Origin: an uncultured Actinomycetes bacterium | Lineage (GTDB): Bacteria; Actinomycetota; Actinomycetes; Nanopelagicales; Nanopelagicaceae | DNA length: 40,429 nucleotides | Reading direction: 5' to 3' | Assembly (NCBI GenBank): GCA_903867285.1 | Contig: CAIPQX010000121.1 | Span: 1 to 40,429, forward strand | Shown: in pieces, positions 1 through 8,450 of the stretch | Layout: each line of letters opens with the position of its first letter | Numbering within the stretch: the stretch's first letter is position 1 | Notes under the pieces: generated by a model | What the model saw: only the letters and a program-made list of their open reading frames with translations | Told to the model about the DNA's origin: nothing | Database searches by the model: none | Made by a program: the position numbers and the translations under genes

Positions 1-1446
1 GAGAAGCGCGCTGCGATTTTGGCCCGTGGTGGTGAGGCCTATCCAGTAGCCGTTCCCCGCACTGCATCCCTCAAAGAGATTCGTGCGCGCCATGCTGGCC
101 TCGAAATAGATGTAGCAACTGGAATTCAAGAGAGTCTCTCTGGGCGCGTGATATTTAAACGTGACACTGGAAAGCTCTGCTTTGCAACGTTACGCGAAGG
201 CGATGGCACCGAGTTGCAAGCGATGTTCTCTCTCGACAAAGTTGGCGTCGAGGTTTTAGACCAATGGAAGAGCGATATTGATATCGGCGACCTGGTTAGC
301 GTCACTGGTGAGATTATTACTTCAAAGCGCGGGGAGTTGTCTATCCTCGCCAACTCATATCAACTTGCTGCAAAATCACTCCGCCCGCTTCCTGTCGAAC
401 ATAAACCACTCTCTGAAGAGACGAGAGTACGGATGCGTTATGTGGATCTTATCGTTCGTCCCGAAGCGCGCTCGAATGCACGTCTACGTCCGCAGGTAAT
501 GAAATCTCTGCGCGATTCCTTTGCAACTCGTGACTTTATTGAAGTCGAGACTCCCATGTTGCAGGTGATGCACGGTGGGGCTGCGGCTCGGCCATTCAAA
601 ACTCATAGCAATGCATACGACATGGATCTCTTCTTGCGAATCGCTCCCGAGCTCTTCTTAAAGCGCTGTGTGGTTGGTGGCTTAGAGCGCGTCTTTGAAA
701 TCAATCGCAACTTCAGAAATGAAGGAGCAGATTCGAGCCACTCTCCAGAGTTTGTCATGATCGAGGCCTATCAGTCTTATGGAGACTGGGATTCGATCGC
801 AGAACTTACGCGCAATTTGGTTCAAGAATCGGCGATGGCGGTTTTTGGTTCTCATGTCGTAACTCACCATGATGGTCGCGAGTTAGATCTCGGCGGCACT
901 TGGCGCGAAACAAATCTCTTCGATCTTATTTCAGAAGGTGTAGGCGAAGTTGTTTCCCCGCAAGCTTCTCTTGATGACTTGAAGAAGATTGCGACCAAAC
1001 TTGGAATGAAGGTTGATCCAAAGTGGGTTACTGGAAAATTGGCCGAAGAGATCTTCGAGCACGTATCCGCAGGCAAACTCCATGAACCAATCTTTGTTCG
1101 TGGCTATCCAGTCGATACCTCACCGCTGGTTCGCGCCCACCGCACAACTCCGGGCTTGGTTGAAAAGTGGGATCTCTATATTGAAGGTTTCGAACTTGCG
1201 ACCGGCTATTCAGAGCTCATTGATCCAGTTATCCAGCGAGATCGCTTAGTTGAACAGGCAGCCCTTGGTGCCAAGGGGGATGTCGAGGCGATGAACCTTG
1301 ATGAAGATTTCTTACGCGCTATGGAATATGGAATCCCACCGATGGGCGGAATGGGTATGGGAGTTGATCGTCTCTTGATGGCGCTGACTGGTCTAGGAAT
1401 TCGCGAAACTATTCTCTTCCCACTCGTAAAGCCGGAGGAGCAGTGA
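1..1446 (+). CDS. lysS: Lysine--tRNA ligase, class II (5' end outside the window)
   Basis: Charges tRNA-Lys with lysine in the cytoplasm. The frame is open from base 1 and reads EKRAAILARGGEAYP, so the true start lies upstream; the TTG at 19 is internal. About 481 residues are visible of a usual 490-510. The N-terminal OB-fold anticodon-binding part (roughly residues 40-135) precedes the class II catalytic core. Motif 2 is seen as FEINRNFRNEG followed by SPEF and EAY, and motif 3 as GMGMGVDRLLMALTG near the C-terminus. The stop overlaps the start of the acetyltransferase gene by 4 bases (GTGA), which indicates translational coupling. In mycobacteria lysS is followed by lsr2 and clpC; here a GNAT gene occupies the intervening place. 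Family assignment is secure. Confidence 0.97.
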   Translation, partial: EKRAAILARGGEAYPVAVPRTASLKEIRARHAGLEIDVATGIQESLSGRVIFKRDTGKLCFATLREGDGTELQAMFSLDKVGVEVLDQWKSDIDIGDLVSVTGEIITSKRGELSILANSYQLAAKSLRPLPVEHKPLSEETRVRMRYVDLIVRPEARSNARLRPQVMKSLRDSFATRDFIEVETPMLQVMHGGAAARPFKTHSNAYDMDLFLRIAPELFLKRCVVGGLERVFEINRNFRNEGADSSHSPEFVMIEAYQSYGDWDSIAELTRNLVQESAMAVFGSHVVTHHDGRELDLGGTWRETNLFDLISEGVGEVVSPQASLDDLKKIATKLGMKVDPKWVTGKLAEEIFEHVSAGKLHEPIFVRGYPVDTSPLVRAHRTTPGLVEKWDLYIEGFELATGYSELIDPVIQRDRLVEQAALGAKGDVEAMNLDEDFLRAMEYGIPPMGGMGMGVDRLLMALTGLGIRETILFPLVKPEEQ

Positions 1447-1940
1447 CTTTAATCATTCGCCCGGCGCGTACCGCTGATATCAAGGCTATCCATTCCATCA
1501 TCGACACCTACGTCCTCGGACGTCGCCTATTGGCCAAAGAGACTGTCACCCTTTATGAAACAGTCCAAGAGTTCACCGTCGCCGAGTTTGATGGGGAAGT
1601 CGTCGGCTGCGGGGCTTTGCACGTCCTCTGGGAAGATCTCGCCGAAGTTCGTACCGTCGCCGTCTTGGAGAAGATGCGCGGCAAGGGGGTTGGCAATGCG
1701 CTTATCGCCAATATCGTTGAGCGCGCTCGAACCCTGGGAGTAGCGCGAATATTCTGTCTGACATTTGAGACCGATTTCTTTGGAAGAAATGGCTTTGAGA
1801 TTATCGAAGGCACCCCGGTAGACCACGAGGTGTATCAGCAGCTTCTGCGCTCCTACGACGAGGGTATCGCTGAATTCCTGGATCTAGAGCGGGTCAAACC
1901 CAATACCCTGGGAAATACCAGAATGCTGCGAATCCTCTAA
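1443..1940 (+). CDS. argA: Amino-acid N-acetyltransferase (Rv2747-like N-acetylglutamate synthase)
   Basis: A 165-residue stand-alone GNAT protein. It matches what I remember of the actinobacterial short N-acetylglutamate synthase (M. tuberculosis Rv2747) almost along its whole length: IRPARTADI at the N-terminus, VTLYETVQEF, VGCGALHVLWEDLAEVRTVAV, the acetyl-CoA loop RGKGVGNALI, FCLTFETDFFGRNGF, and a C-terminus with AEFLDLERVKPN and GNTRML. The expected role is acetylation of glutamate (or glutamine) with acetyl-CoA as the first step of arginine synthesis. The GTG start overlaps the lysS stop; GGAGGAG lies just upstream but only 2 bases from the start, or 4 if GGAG is used. Family is clear; glutamate specificity is inferred from the relative. 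Confidence 0.88.
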   Translation: MTLIIRPARTADIKAIHSIIDTYVLGRRLLAKETVTLYETVQEFTVAEFDGEVVGCGALHVLWEDLAEVRTVAVLEKMRGKGVGNALIANIVERARTLGVARIFCLTFETDFFGRNGFEIIEGTPVDHEVYQQLLRSYDEGIAEFLDLERVKPNTLGNTRMLRIL

Positions 1941-1985
1941 AATTTAGCTGCGTGGGCATAAATATCAGCAAATCCGCGTTACAGG

Positions 1986-1991
1986 TAGGCT
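1986..1991 (+). promoter_or_regulatory. Probable -10 element of clpC
   Basis: TAGGCT lies about 30 bases before the clpC ATG, in the 81-bp gap after argA. A transcript starting near 1998 would have a leader of about 24 bases carrying the Shine-Dalgarno sequence AAAGAAGG (2008-2015). No good -35 hexamer or CGC-type ClgR operator was recognised. Confidence 0.5.
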
Positions 1992-2021
1992 AATCCTAAG
2001 CAAGTAGAAAGAAGGTGCCCC

Positions 2022-4523
2022 ATGTTTGAGCGCTTTACAGATAGAGCCCGTCGCGTAGTTGTTCTCGCGCAGGAAGAGGCTCGCATGCTCAATCACAACT
2101 ACATCGGCACCGAGCACATTCTCTTGGGTCTTATCCACGAGGGTGAAGGCGTTGCCGCGAAGGGTCTTGAAGCCCTTGGTATCTCCCTAGAGGCGGTGCG
2201 CTCGCAGGTCGAAGAGATTATCGGCCAGGGTCAGCAAGCCCCATCGGGTCATATCCCATTTACGCCACGCGCCAAGAAGGTTCTCGAACTTTCACTTCGC
2301 GAAGCGCTACAACTGGGTCACAATTACATCGGCACCGAACATATTCTCTTAGGTTTGATTCGCGAAGGCGAAGGTGTAGCAGCGCAAGTTCTTGTAAAGC
2401 TCGGCGCTGACCTTAATCGCGTTCGCCAACAAGTCATTCAACTACTCTCCGGTTACCAAGGCAAAGAGGCTGTTGCCCAAGGTGGACCAGCCGAAGGCAC
2501 TCCAACCACATCATTGGTGCTCGATCAATTTGGTCGCAACCTGACTCAAGCCGCCCGTGAAGGAAAGCTCGATCCGGTCATTGGCCGTGAAAAAGAGATT
2601 GAACGCGTCATGCAGGTACTTTCACGCCGTACCAAAAACAACCCAGTACTTATTGGTGAACCCGGCGTTGGTAAAACCGCCATAGTTGAAGGTTTAGCGC
2701 AAGCAATTGTTAAGGGAGATATCCCAGAGACCTTGCGCGATAAGCAACTTTATTCCCTCGACCTCGGAGCACTTGTTGCCGGAAGTCGTTATCGTGGAGA
2801 TTTCGAAGAGCGCCTCAAGAAGGTTCTCAAGGAGATCCGTACCCGCGGAGATATCGTGCTATTTATCGACGAGATTCACACTCTTGTAGGTGCCGGAGCT
2901 GCAGAAGGTGCGATTGATGCTGCTAGCATCTTGAAGCCAATGCTCGCTCGCGGTGAACTCCAGACAATTGGTGCCACCACTCTCGATGAGTATCGCAAGC
3001 ACTTGGAAAAGGATGCCGCTCTCGAGCGTCGCTTCCAACCTATCCAGGTTGCCGAGCCAACGTTGACTCACACCATCGAAATTCTTAAAGGCCTGCGCGA
3101 TCGCTACGAGACCCATCACAAGGTTTCGATCTCTGATTCGGCAATCGTCGCTGCTGCAACCTTGGCAGATCGATATATTGCAGATCGCTTCTTGCCAGAT
3201 AAAGCTATCGATCTCATTGATGAAGCCGGTTCCAGACTTCGTATTCGTCGGATGACTGCTCCACCAGAGCTCCGTGAATTCGATGAGAAGATTGCGCGCG
3301 CTCGTAAGGATAAAGAGTCGTCGATCGATGCCCAGGATTTCGAAAAGGCTGCATCGTTCCGTGATCATGAGAAGACTCTTATCGCTGAGAAGGTAGAACG
3401 TGAGAAGACTTGGAAGGCAGGCGATCTTGATGTCGTCGCTGTAGTCGATGAAGAGTTGATTGCAGAAGTTCTCTCGCACTCCACTGGCATTCCAGTGTTT
3501 AAATTGACCGAGGAAGAGACGGCTCGTTTGCTGCGCATGGAAGATGAATTGCACCGTCGCGTGATCGGACAAGATCAAGCAATTCGTGCGTTATCTCAGG
3601 CCATTCGTCGTACTCGTGCTGGCCTCAAAGATCCCAAGCGCCCTGGTGGCTCATTTATCTTCGCGGGTCCTTCTGGCGTTGGTAAGACCGAGCTATCTCG
3701 CACCCTCGCTGTATTCCTATTTGGTGATCAAGATGCCTTGATCCAACTTGATATGTCTGAGTACTCCGAGAAGCACACAGCTTCCCGCCTCTTTGGTGCG
3801 CCTCCTGGTTATGTCGGTTATGACGAAGGCGGACAGTTGACCGAGAAGGTACGTCGCAAGCCATTCTCTGTGGTCCTCTTTGATGAGATCGAGAAGGCTC
3901 ACCCCGATATCTTCAACGCACTTCTTCAAGTTCTGGAAGATGGTCGCCTCACCGACTCCCAAGGTCGTGTGGTTGATTTCAAGAACACCGTCATCATCAT
4001 GACGACCAACCTCGGTACCCGCGATATATCAAAGACGATGGGTCTTGGATTCCATAACTCTGATGATGTCCTGGGAAATTACGAGCGTATGAAGCAGAAG
4101 GTAAGCGATGAGCTCAAGACGCATTTCCGTCCTGAGTTCCTCAACCGTATTGACGATATCGTCGTCTTCCATCAATTGTCTGAGGATGAGATCGTTCAGA
4201 TCGTTGATCTGATGATCGCCAACCTTGATGAGCGTCTGCGTGCGAAGGATATGGGAATCGAACTCACCTCCGCGGCTAAGGCACTCTTGGCGAAGCGTGG
4301 ATATGACCCAGTTCTTGGAGCCCGTCCATTGCGCCGCACCATTCAGCGCGAGATCGAGGATGTTCTATCTGAGAAGATTCTCTTTGGTGATGTAAAGCCA
4401 GGCGAGATCACCCTGGTCGATGTCGTAACGACGGATGATAAAGAGTCATTCACCTTTACCGGTGTTGCTAAATCCACCATGCCAGATACACCTGGTGACT
4501 TGGCAGCAACCAGCTCTAACTAA
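2022..4523 (+). CDS. clpC: ATP-dependent Clp protease ATP-binding subunit ClpC
   Basis: An 833-residue HSP100 unfoldase that feeds substrates to ClpP. Two Clp_N repeats are visible in residues 1-145, each with NYIGTEHILLGLI. AAA+ domain 1 has Walker A GEPGVGKT at 212-219 and Walker B LFIDEIH near 285. A short middle domain with a UVR-like charged helix follows (about 415-460), which is the ClpC rather than ClpB arrangement. AAA+ domain 2 has GPSGVGKT at 549-556, then FDEIEKAH and a D2-small domain. Length is typical of actinobacterial ClpC1 (about 845). ATG start with AAAGAAGG upstream. Its stop overlaps the last 4 bases of the convergent mutY gene. Confidence 0.98.
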   Translation: MFERFTDRARRVVVLAQEEARMLNHNYIGTEHILLGLIHEGEGVAAKGLEALGISLEAVRSQVEEIIGQGQQAPSGHIPFTPRAKKVLELSLREALQLGHNYIGTEHILLGLIREGEGVAAQVLVKLGADLNRVRQQVIQLLSGYQGKEAVAQGGPAEGTPTTSLVLDQFGRNLTQAAREGKLDPVIGREKEIERVMQVLSRRTKNNPVLIGEPGVGKTAIVEGLAQAIVKGDIPETLRDKQLYSLDLGALVAGSRYRGDFEERLKKVLKEIRTRGDIVLFIDEIHTLVGAGAAEGAIDAASILKPMLARGELQTIGATTLDEYRKHLEKDAALERRFQPIQVAEPTLTHTIEILKGLRDRYETHHKVSISDSAIVAAATLADRYIADRFLPDKAIDLIDEAGSRLRIRRMTAPPELREFDEKIARARKDKESSIDAQDFEKAASFRDHEKTLIAEKVEREKTWKAGDLDVVAVVDEELIAEVLSHSTGIPVFKLTEEETARLLRMEDELHRRVIGQDQAIRALSQAIRRTRAGLKDPKRPGGSFIFAGPSGVGKTELSRTLAVFLFGDQDALIQLDMSEYSEKHTASRLFGAPPGYVGYDEGGQLTEKVRRKPFSVVLFDEIEKAHPDIFNALLQVLEDGRLTDSQGRVVDFKNTVIIMTTNLGTRDISKTMGLGFHNSDDVLGNYERMKQKVSDELKTHFRPEFLNRIDDIVVFHQLSEDEIVQIVDLMIANLDERLRAKDMGIELTSAAKALLAKRGYDPVLGARPLRRTIQREIEDVLSEKILFGDVKPGEITLVDVVTTDDKESFTFTGVAKSTMPDTPGDLAATSSN

Positions 4524-5359
4524 TCTGCTAGTCGATAACTTTTGCCGGTGGTCTCTATGAGGCCATCGGCAATAAGTGTTTTAAGGGCCTTCTCTATTTG
4601 AGAGTTGTTGTGCCACATTTTCACGAGCGCGGTCAGCGATAGCTGTTCATTTTCGCGCAGCGCCTGCACGATAGTGCCGCGGCATTGGCGATCGGTACCT
4701 ATCCACTCTTGCGACTTTCGTATCTGATCAGTTGGTGGGTAGCCAGCTTTGCGCCAAGCACATTGGCTCTGCCATGGGCACTCCTCACACGAGGGGTTCT
4801 TGGAGGTGCAGAGGAGCGCCCCGAATTCCATCGTTGCTGCAGCCCACTTGGCGCCATCTGCAGGAATCAATTCAAAACGTAGTTTGCGCTCAATCTGCGA
4901 GGGGGAGGGCGTTGGATGTTCGACTCCATCAATCACTCGCGCAAAGAGTCGGCGGATATTCACATCAAGGACGAGCGCTGATTCTCCGAAAGCAAAGGCA
5001 GTGATCGCCGCTGCCGTATATTCACCGACGCCAGGCAGAGTGCGTAAATCCTCAAGTGCTCGGGGGACTTGATTGTTGAAATCTCGCGCGATAATTCTCG
5101 CCGACTCATATAAGCGCAGCGCTCTACGCGGATAACCGAGGCGACCCCAAGCGGTAATGACTTCAGATTTCTTAGCAAGCGATAGGTCGAGTGCGGTCGG
5201 CCACTGGACCAGCCATTGGCTCCAGGTGGGGAGTACGCGATTAACTGGAGTCTGTTGCAACATAAATTCGCTCACCATCACGCCCCATGGAGTGGTGTTC
5301 CGCCAGGGGAGATCACGCTTGTTCTGATCAAACCAGTCGAGAACGACTTGCTGGTTCAC
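4520..5359 (-). CDS. mutY: A/G-specific adenine DNA glycosylase MutY
   Basis: Removes adenine mispaired with 8-oxoguanine in base excision repair. The helix-hairpin-helix motif LPGVGEY is at residues 108-114. The expected catalytic pair is present: Glu31 in SEFMLQQT and Asp132 in LDVN. The iron-sulfur loop C-x6-C-x2-C-x5-C is complete (C184, C191, C194, C200). At 279 residues it is shorter than E. coli MutY and has no recognisable C-terminal NUDIX-like domain; the last 75 residues look like a small winged-helix-like tail. It starts with GTG, overlapping the radA stop by one base (TAGTG), so it is probably co-translated with radA. The 3' end overlaps clpC by 4 bases. Confidence 0.95.
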   Translation of the reverse strand: MNQQVVLDWFDQNKRDLPWRNTTPWGVMVSEFMLQQTPVNRVLPTWSQWLVQWPTALDLSLAKKSEVITAWGRLGYPRRALRLYESARIIARDFNNQVPRALEDLRTLPGVGEYTAAAITAFAFGESALVLDVNIRRLFARVIDGVEHPTPSPSQIERKLRFELIPADGAKWAAATMEFGALLCTSKNPSCEECPWQSQCAWRKAGYPPTDQIRKSQEWIGTDRQCRGTIVQALRENEQLSLTALVKMWHNNSQIEKALKTLIADGLIETTGKSYRLAD

Positions 5360-6729
5360 TAGTTGATCTTGACCTTGATAAGCGCTTGTTCGATCCGAGA
5401 GACTTCCAAAATTTCGATGCCGGGAATCTTTAACTCAGAACCCGCGGGGACCATGGCGCGCTTAAAGCCCAACCGAGCAGCTTCAGTGATCCGTTGTTGC
5501 ACTCCGGTTACCTTGCGAATTTCTCCAGCCAAGCCGACTTCTCCAACCGCGACTAGATCTGCGGGAAGTGCCAAACCCTTGGCAGCAGATGCCACCGAGA
5601 GCGCAACAGCAAGATCGGCAGCCGGCTCTGTAATCTTCATTCCCCCAACAGTCGCGACATAAACATCGCGGCCTGATAAACGGATTCCCGCGCGCAGTTC
5701 TAGCACTGCCAAAGTCATTGCGGTACGTGGGTTGTCTAGGCCAGACGTGACGCGGCGCGCATTTCCAAAGTCACGACCATCTGCAACTGGAATTCCGACC
5801 AGAGATTGAATTTCGGCAAGCAATGGGCGGCGGCCTTCAAGGGCAACAGTCACGCAGGTACCCGGAACCGGTTCGGAATGACGACTCGTGAAGAGTCCAG
5901 TTGGGTCGGTTACCCCGACGATTCCAATATCTGACATATCAAAGCAGCCAACCTCATCGGCGGCACCAAAGCGATTCTTGGTAGCACGGATAAGACGGAG
6001 GCGAGAATGGCGTTCACCCTCAAAAGTTAAAACGACATCAACGAGATGTTCGAGAATGCGCGGGCCCGCGATTGATCCATCTTTTGTCACGTGACCGACT
6101 AATACCAAGGTGATGTTGCGCTCTTTAGTTATGCGGATGAGGGCTGCGGCGATCTCTCGCACCTGAGTTACGCCACCAGGAGCGCCTTCGACAGAGCTGC
6201 TAGATATCGTCTGAACTGAGTCAATGATGAGTAATTCTGGTTGCACGGCGTCGAGATGGGCGATGATTGCACCGAGATCATTTTCGGCCGCTAACCAGAG
6301 GCCGGGATCAATCGCTTTAAGTCGATCAGCCCGAACTCGTATCTGTGAGGCTGATTCTTCGCCACTGACATAGAGCGCACGCATCTGAGCCCGCGCAGAT
6401 TCTGCAGCTACAGAGAGTAATAGAGTCGATTTTCCTACGCCAGGCTCTCCGGTGAGCAAAATTGCCGCTCCTGGAACTAACCCGCCACCGAGCACCCGAT
6501 CAAGTTCGCTGACCCCGCTAGTGCGAGAGCGCGCGCTCTCGATACTTACTTCACCGATGGGAACCGCTAACTGTGAAACTGAACCGGCAACTAAAGAGAG
6601 TCGCTTTGGGGCACCGATCTCTTCGACGCTTCCCCAAGCTTGGCATTCGCCGCAGCGTCCCACCCATTTGGTCGATGTCCAGCCGCATTCGCTACAGCGG
6701 AAAGGGTCTTTAACCGGCGCTTTTGCCAT
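5359..6729 (-). CDS. radA: DNA repair protein RadA
   Basis: A RecA-like branch-migration ATPase used in recombinational repair. The 456 residues show the full RadA layout: an N-terminal zinc finger (C12, C15, C26, C29), Walker A GEPGVGKS at 94-101, Walker B LLIIDSV near 166-172, the RadA signature KNRFG at 251-255, and a C-terminal Lon-protease-like domain (about 275-456). The ATG start is 6 bases after the stop of the upstream cysteine-rich protein gene, and the stop overlaps mutY by one base. The three genes therefore look like one transcription unit. Confidence 0.97.
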   Translation of the reverse strand: MAKAPVKDPFRCSECGWTSTKWVGRCGECQAWGSVEEIGAPKRLSLVAGSVSQLAVPIGEVSIESARSRTSGVSELDRVLGGGLVPGAAILLTGEPGVGKSTLLLSVAAESARAQMRALYVSGEESASQIRVRADRLKAIDPGLWLAAENDLGAIIAHLDAVQPELLIIDSVQTISSSSVEGAPGGVTQVREIAAALIRITKERNITLVLVGHVTKDGSIAGPRILEHLVDVVLTFEGERHSRLRLIRATKNRFGAADEVGCFDMSDIGIVGVTDPTGLFTSRHSEPVPGTCVTVALEGRRPLLAEIQSLVGIPVADGRDFGNARRVTSGLDNPRTAMTLAVLELRAGIRLSGRDVYVATVGGMKITEPAADLAVALSVASAAKGLALPADLVAVGEVGLAGEIRKVTGVQQRITEAARLGFKRAMVPAGSELKIPGIEILEVSRIEQALIKVKIN

Positions 6730-6735
6730 GATGGA

Positions 6736-7554
6736 CTACTTCTGTGCGCCGATCGTGGCGGGGTGGATTATGAAAAGTGGCAGCTCACGCTTCTTGTTCT
6801 CTTTGGCAAGAGCTGCGATGGCTTCAATGCGTGCATCGCAATGCTTCTTAAGTTCGGCATAAGCCGCAGCACCCATGAGTGCAATCAACTCGTTGTTGTT
6901 AGAAATGTAAACCGGTTCCCGACCAACATGAGCCTCCGTATTGGCGGTGCAATACCAAGAGAATTCTGCACCACCATCGCCCCAAGCGAGGCGCTCGTAC
7001 TCCCCGATTACCGTTACGGAAATCTCTTGCTCGCCAAATTCACGTGTCTCAAAGGAGCGGCGAATCGGAAGTTGCCAGCAGACATCGGGCTTGGTCTCAA
7101 CAAAATGGACGTCTTCCTTCTGGGCCAGATGGTGCAAGACGCAACCGAAACTACCGGTAAATCCTGACGCCTCGTAGCCCTTGCGATTGAGGAAGATGCA
7201 AGAATCTTCTACCTTGCGCGTCTTACGATCTCCATCGAGACCTACCTCGGAAATTCGTAACTTTCCCTTAGATTTCTTAGGTTGGGCTTCATCAAAATAT
7301 TGCCACATCTCTGGGGTTAAACGCTCAGCGACCTTTAGCGTGCGCGCCTCGTCTTCGCCATCAGAATAGTAAGCGCCATCAGAGCAACATCCGGCATCGG
7401 GCTTATCGGCATCAATCCCACAGCAGCCAGCACCATAGATGCACTGCCAATAGGAGGTGAGCCAAGTCAGGTCACAACGGAAGAGCTCCTCAGGTTTGGC
7501 AGGGTCGGCAAATTCCACGAAATCACGCGCAAATCCATCTTTTACTTCTGGCAT
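6736..7554 (-). CDS. Conserved cysteine-rich protein of unknown function, upstream of radA
   Basis: A 272-residue soluble protein with an unusual cysteine set: C27, C38, the pair C44-C45, the pair C56-C57, then C119, C138 and C159, with H141-H142 near the third group. The N-terminal spacing C-x10-C-x5-CC-x10-CC suggests a metal or iron-sulfur site, reminiscent of YkgJ/DUF3109-type putative zinc- or iron-chelating proteins; that relation is an impression, not a proven match. No signal peptide or membrane segment is seen. It heads the operon with radA (6-base gap) and mutY. The ATG is preceded by TAGGCT and 8 bases, fitting a leaderless transcript. Function is not known to me; the neighbours suggest oxidative-damage or DNA-repair-related work. 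Confidence 0.85.
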   Translation of the reverse strand: MPEVKDGFARDFVEFADPAKPEELFRCDLTWLTSYWQCIYGAGCCGIDADKPDAGCCSDGAYYSDGEDEARTLKVAERLTPEMWQYFDEAQPKKSKGKLRISEVGLDGDRKTRKVEDSCIFLNRKGYEASGFTGSFGCVLHHLAQKEDVHFVETKPDVCWQLPIRRSFETREFGEQEISVTVIGEYERLAWGDGGAEFSWYCTANTEAHVGREPVYISNNNELIALMGAAAYAELKKHCDARIEAIAALAKENKKRELPLFIIHPATIGAQK

Positions 7555-7562
7555 AGTGCGAG

Positions 7563-7568
7563 AGCCTA
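7563..7568 (-). promoter_or_regulatory. Probable -10 of the cysteine-rich protein/radA/mutY operon
   Basis: On the minus strand TAGGCT is followed by 8 bases and then the ATG at 7554. The expected transcript would begin at or within a few bases of the start codon. No Shine-Dalgarno sequence is present. Confidence 0.5.
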
Positions 7569-7624
7569 CTAGTGCAATGCGAAAGGGGCAGACCTACCAG
7601 CACCCTCTGGGTAGCGTCATTGGC

Positions 7625-7630
7625 TAGGCT
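7625..7630 (+). promoter_or_regulatory. Probable -10 of proC; decides the GTG start
   Basis: TAGGCT, then 7 bases, then GTG at 7638. This places transcription start at the GTG and argues against the longer reading frame from 7572, which would put the promoter inside the coding region. Confidence 0.55.
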
Positions 7631-7637
7631 GACTCCC

Positions 7638-8450
7638 GTGAATCAGATCGACATCAGGAGCGCCCGAGTAGGCCTTATTGGCGTGGGTAATATGGGAGAA
7701 GCGCTATTGGTAGCCCTCCTGAAAGCAGGGGCTGATGCCAGCCATATCAATTTTGCGGTACGCCGGGCAGAGCGCAGCGCTGAGATAGTAGAGCGCTATG
7801 GAATCACTCCCGCATCCATTGAAGAGATGGCTGCCACCAGCGATGTCTTAATGATCATTGTTAAGCCCCAAGATTTAGAGGTGATCATGGAGCGCGTGGC
7901 TCCTTCCCTCAAAACTGGTGCGCTTGTGATCTCATTCTTGGCTGGAAAGAAGATCGCTACTTTGGAAAGCGGATTAGGCGGTCCTGCAGTTGTACGAGTA
8001 ATGCCAAACACACCAACACTCTTAGGTGCGGGAATGGCGATCGTCTCCTTCGGCAGCACTGTTCGCCCAGATCAAAGAATATTCGTTACAGATTTCTTAG
8101 CTGCAGCGGGAAAGAGCATTGAAGTTGCAGAACCGATGCAAGATGCTGCTACGGCGACAAGTGGATCAGGACCAGCATACTTTTTTGCCTTCGTCGAAGC
8201 GATGGTTGCTGGCGCTATAGATATGGGAATTGATGAGGCGACGGCGACGGCCCTAGTCTTGCAAACCATCGTAGGCGCAGCCAAGATGTTGGATGAAACT
8301 GGCAAGAGCGCAACTACTCTCCGTGAAAATGTTACGAGTCCCAAAGGTGTTACATATGAGGGCTTGAAAGTATTGAGTGAAGGTGACCTACAGGGGTTGG
8401 TTCTTCGAGCAATGAACGCGGCGGCTGATCGTTCGCGCGCAATGGCGTGA
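7638..8450 (+). CDS. proC: Pyrroline-5-carboxylate reductase
   Basis: Reduces pyrroline-5-carboxylate to proline with NAD(P)H, the last step of proline synthesis. From the GTG at 7638 the protein has 270 residues, the normal family size. The N-terminal Rossmann motif GLIGVGNMG is at residues 12-20. RVMPNTP, SGSGPAYFFAF and the C-terminal P5CR signature TSPKGVTYEGL are all present. A longer frame opens at 7572, but its extra 22 residues are not family-like and contain the putative promoter. The stop overlaps the GTG of the next gene by 3 bases (GTGA). Confidence 0.94.
   Translation: MNQIDIRSARVGLIGVGNMGEALLVALLKAGADASHINFAVRRAERSAEIVERYGITPASIEEMAATSDVLMIIVKPQDLEVIMERVAPSLKTGALVISFLAGKKIATLESGLGGPAVVRVMPNTPTLLGAGMAIVSFGSTVRPDQRIFVTDFLAAAGKSIEVAEPMQDAATATSGSGPAYFFAFVEAMVAGAIDMGIDEATATALVLQTIVGAAKMLDETGKSATTLRENVTSPKGVTYEGLKVLSEGDLQGLVLRAMNAAADRSRAMA

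Noticed and set aside
2859..3578. 239-codon open frame on the minus strand
   Set aside because: Entirely inside clpC, whose protein is conserved along this stretch; the antisense product has no recognisable features.
7572..7637. N-terminal extension of proC
   Set aside because: Residues are not ProC-like and the TAGGCT promoter element lies inside it.
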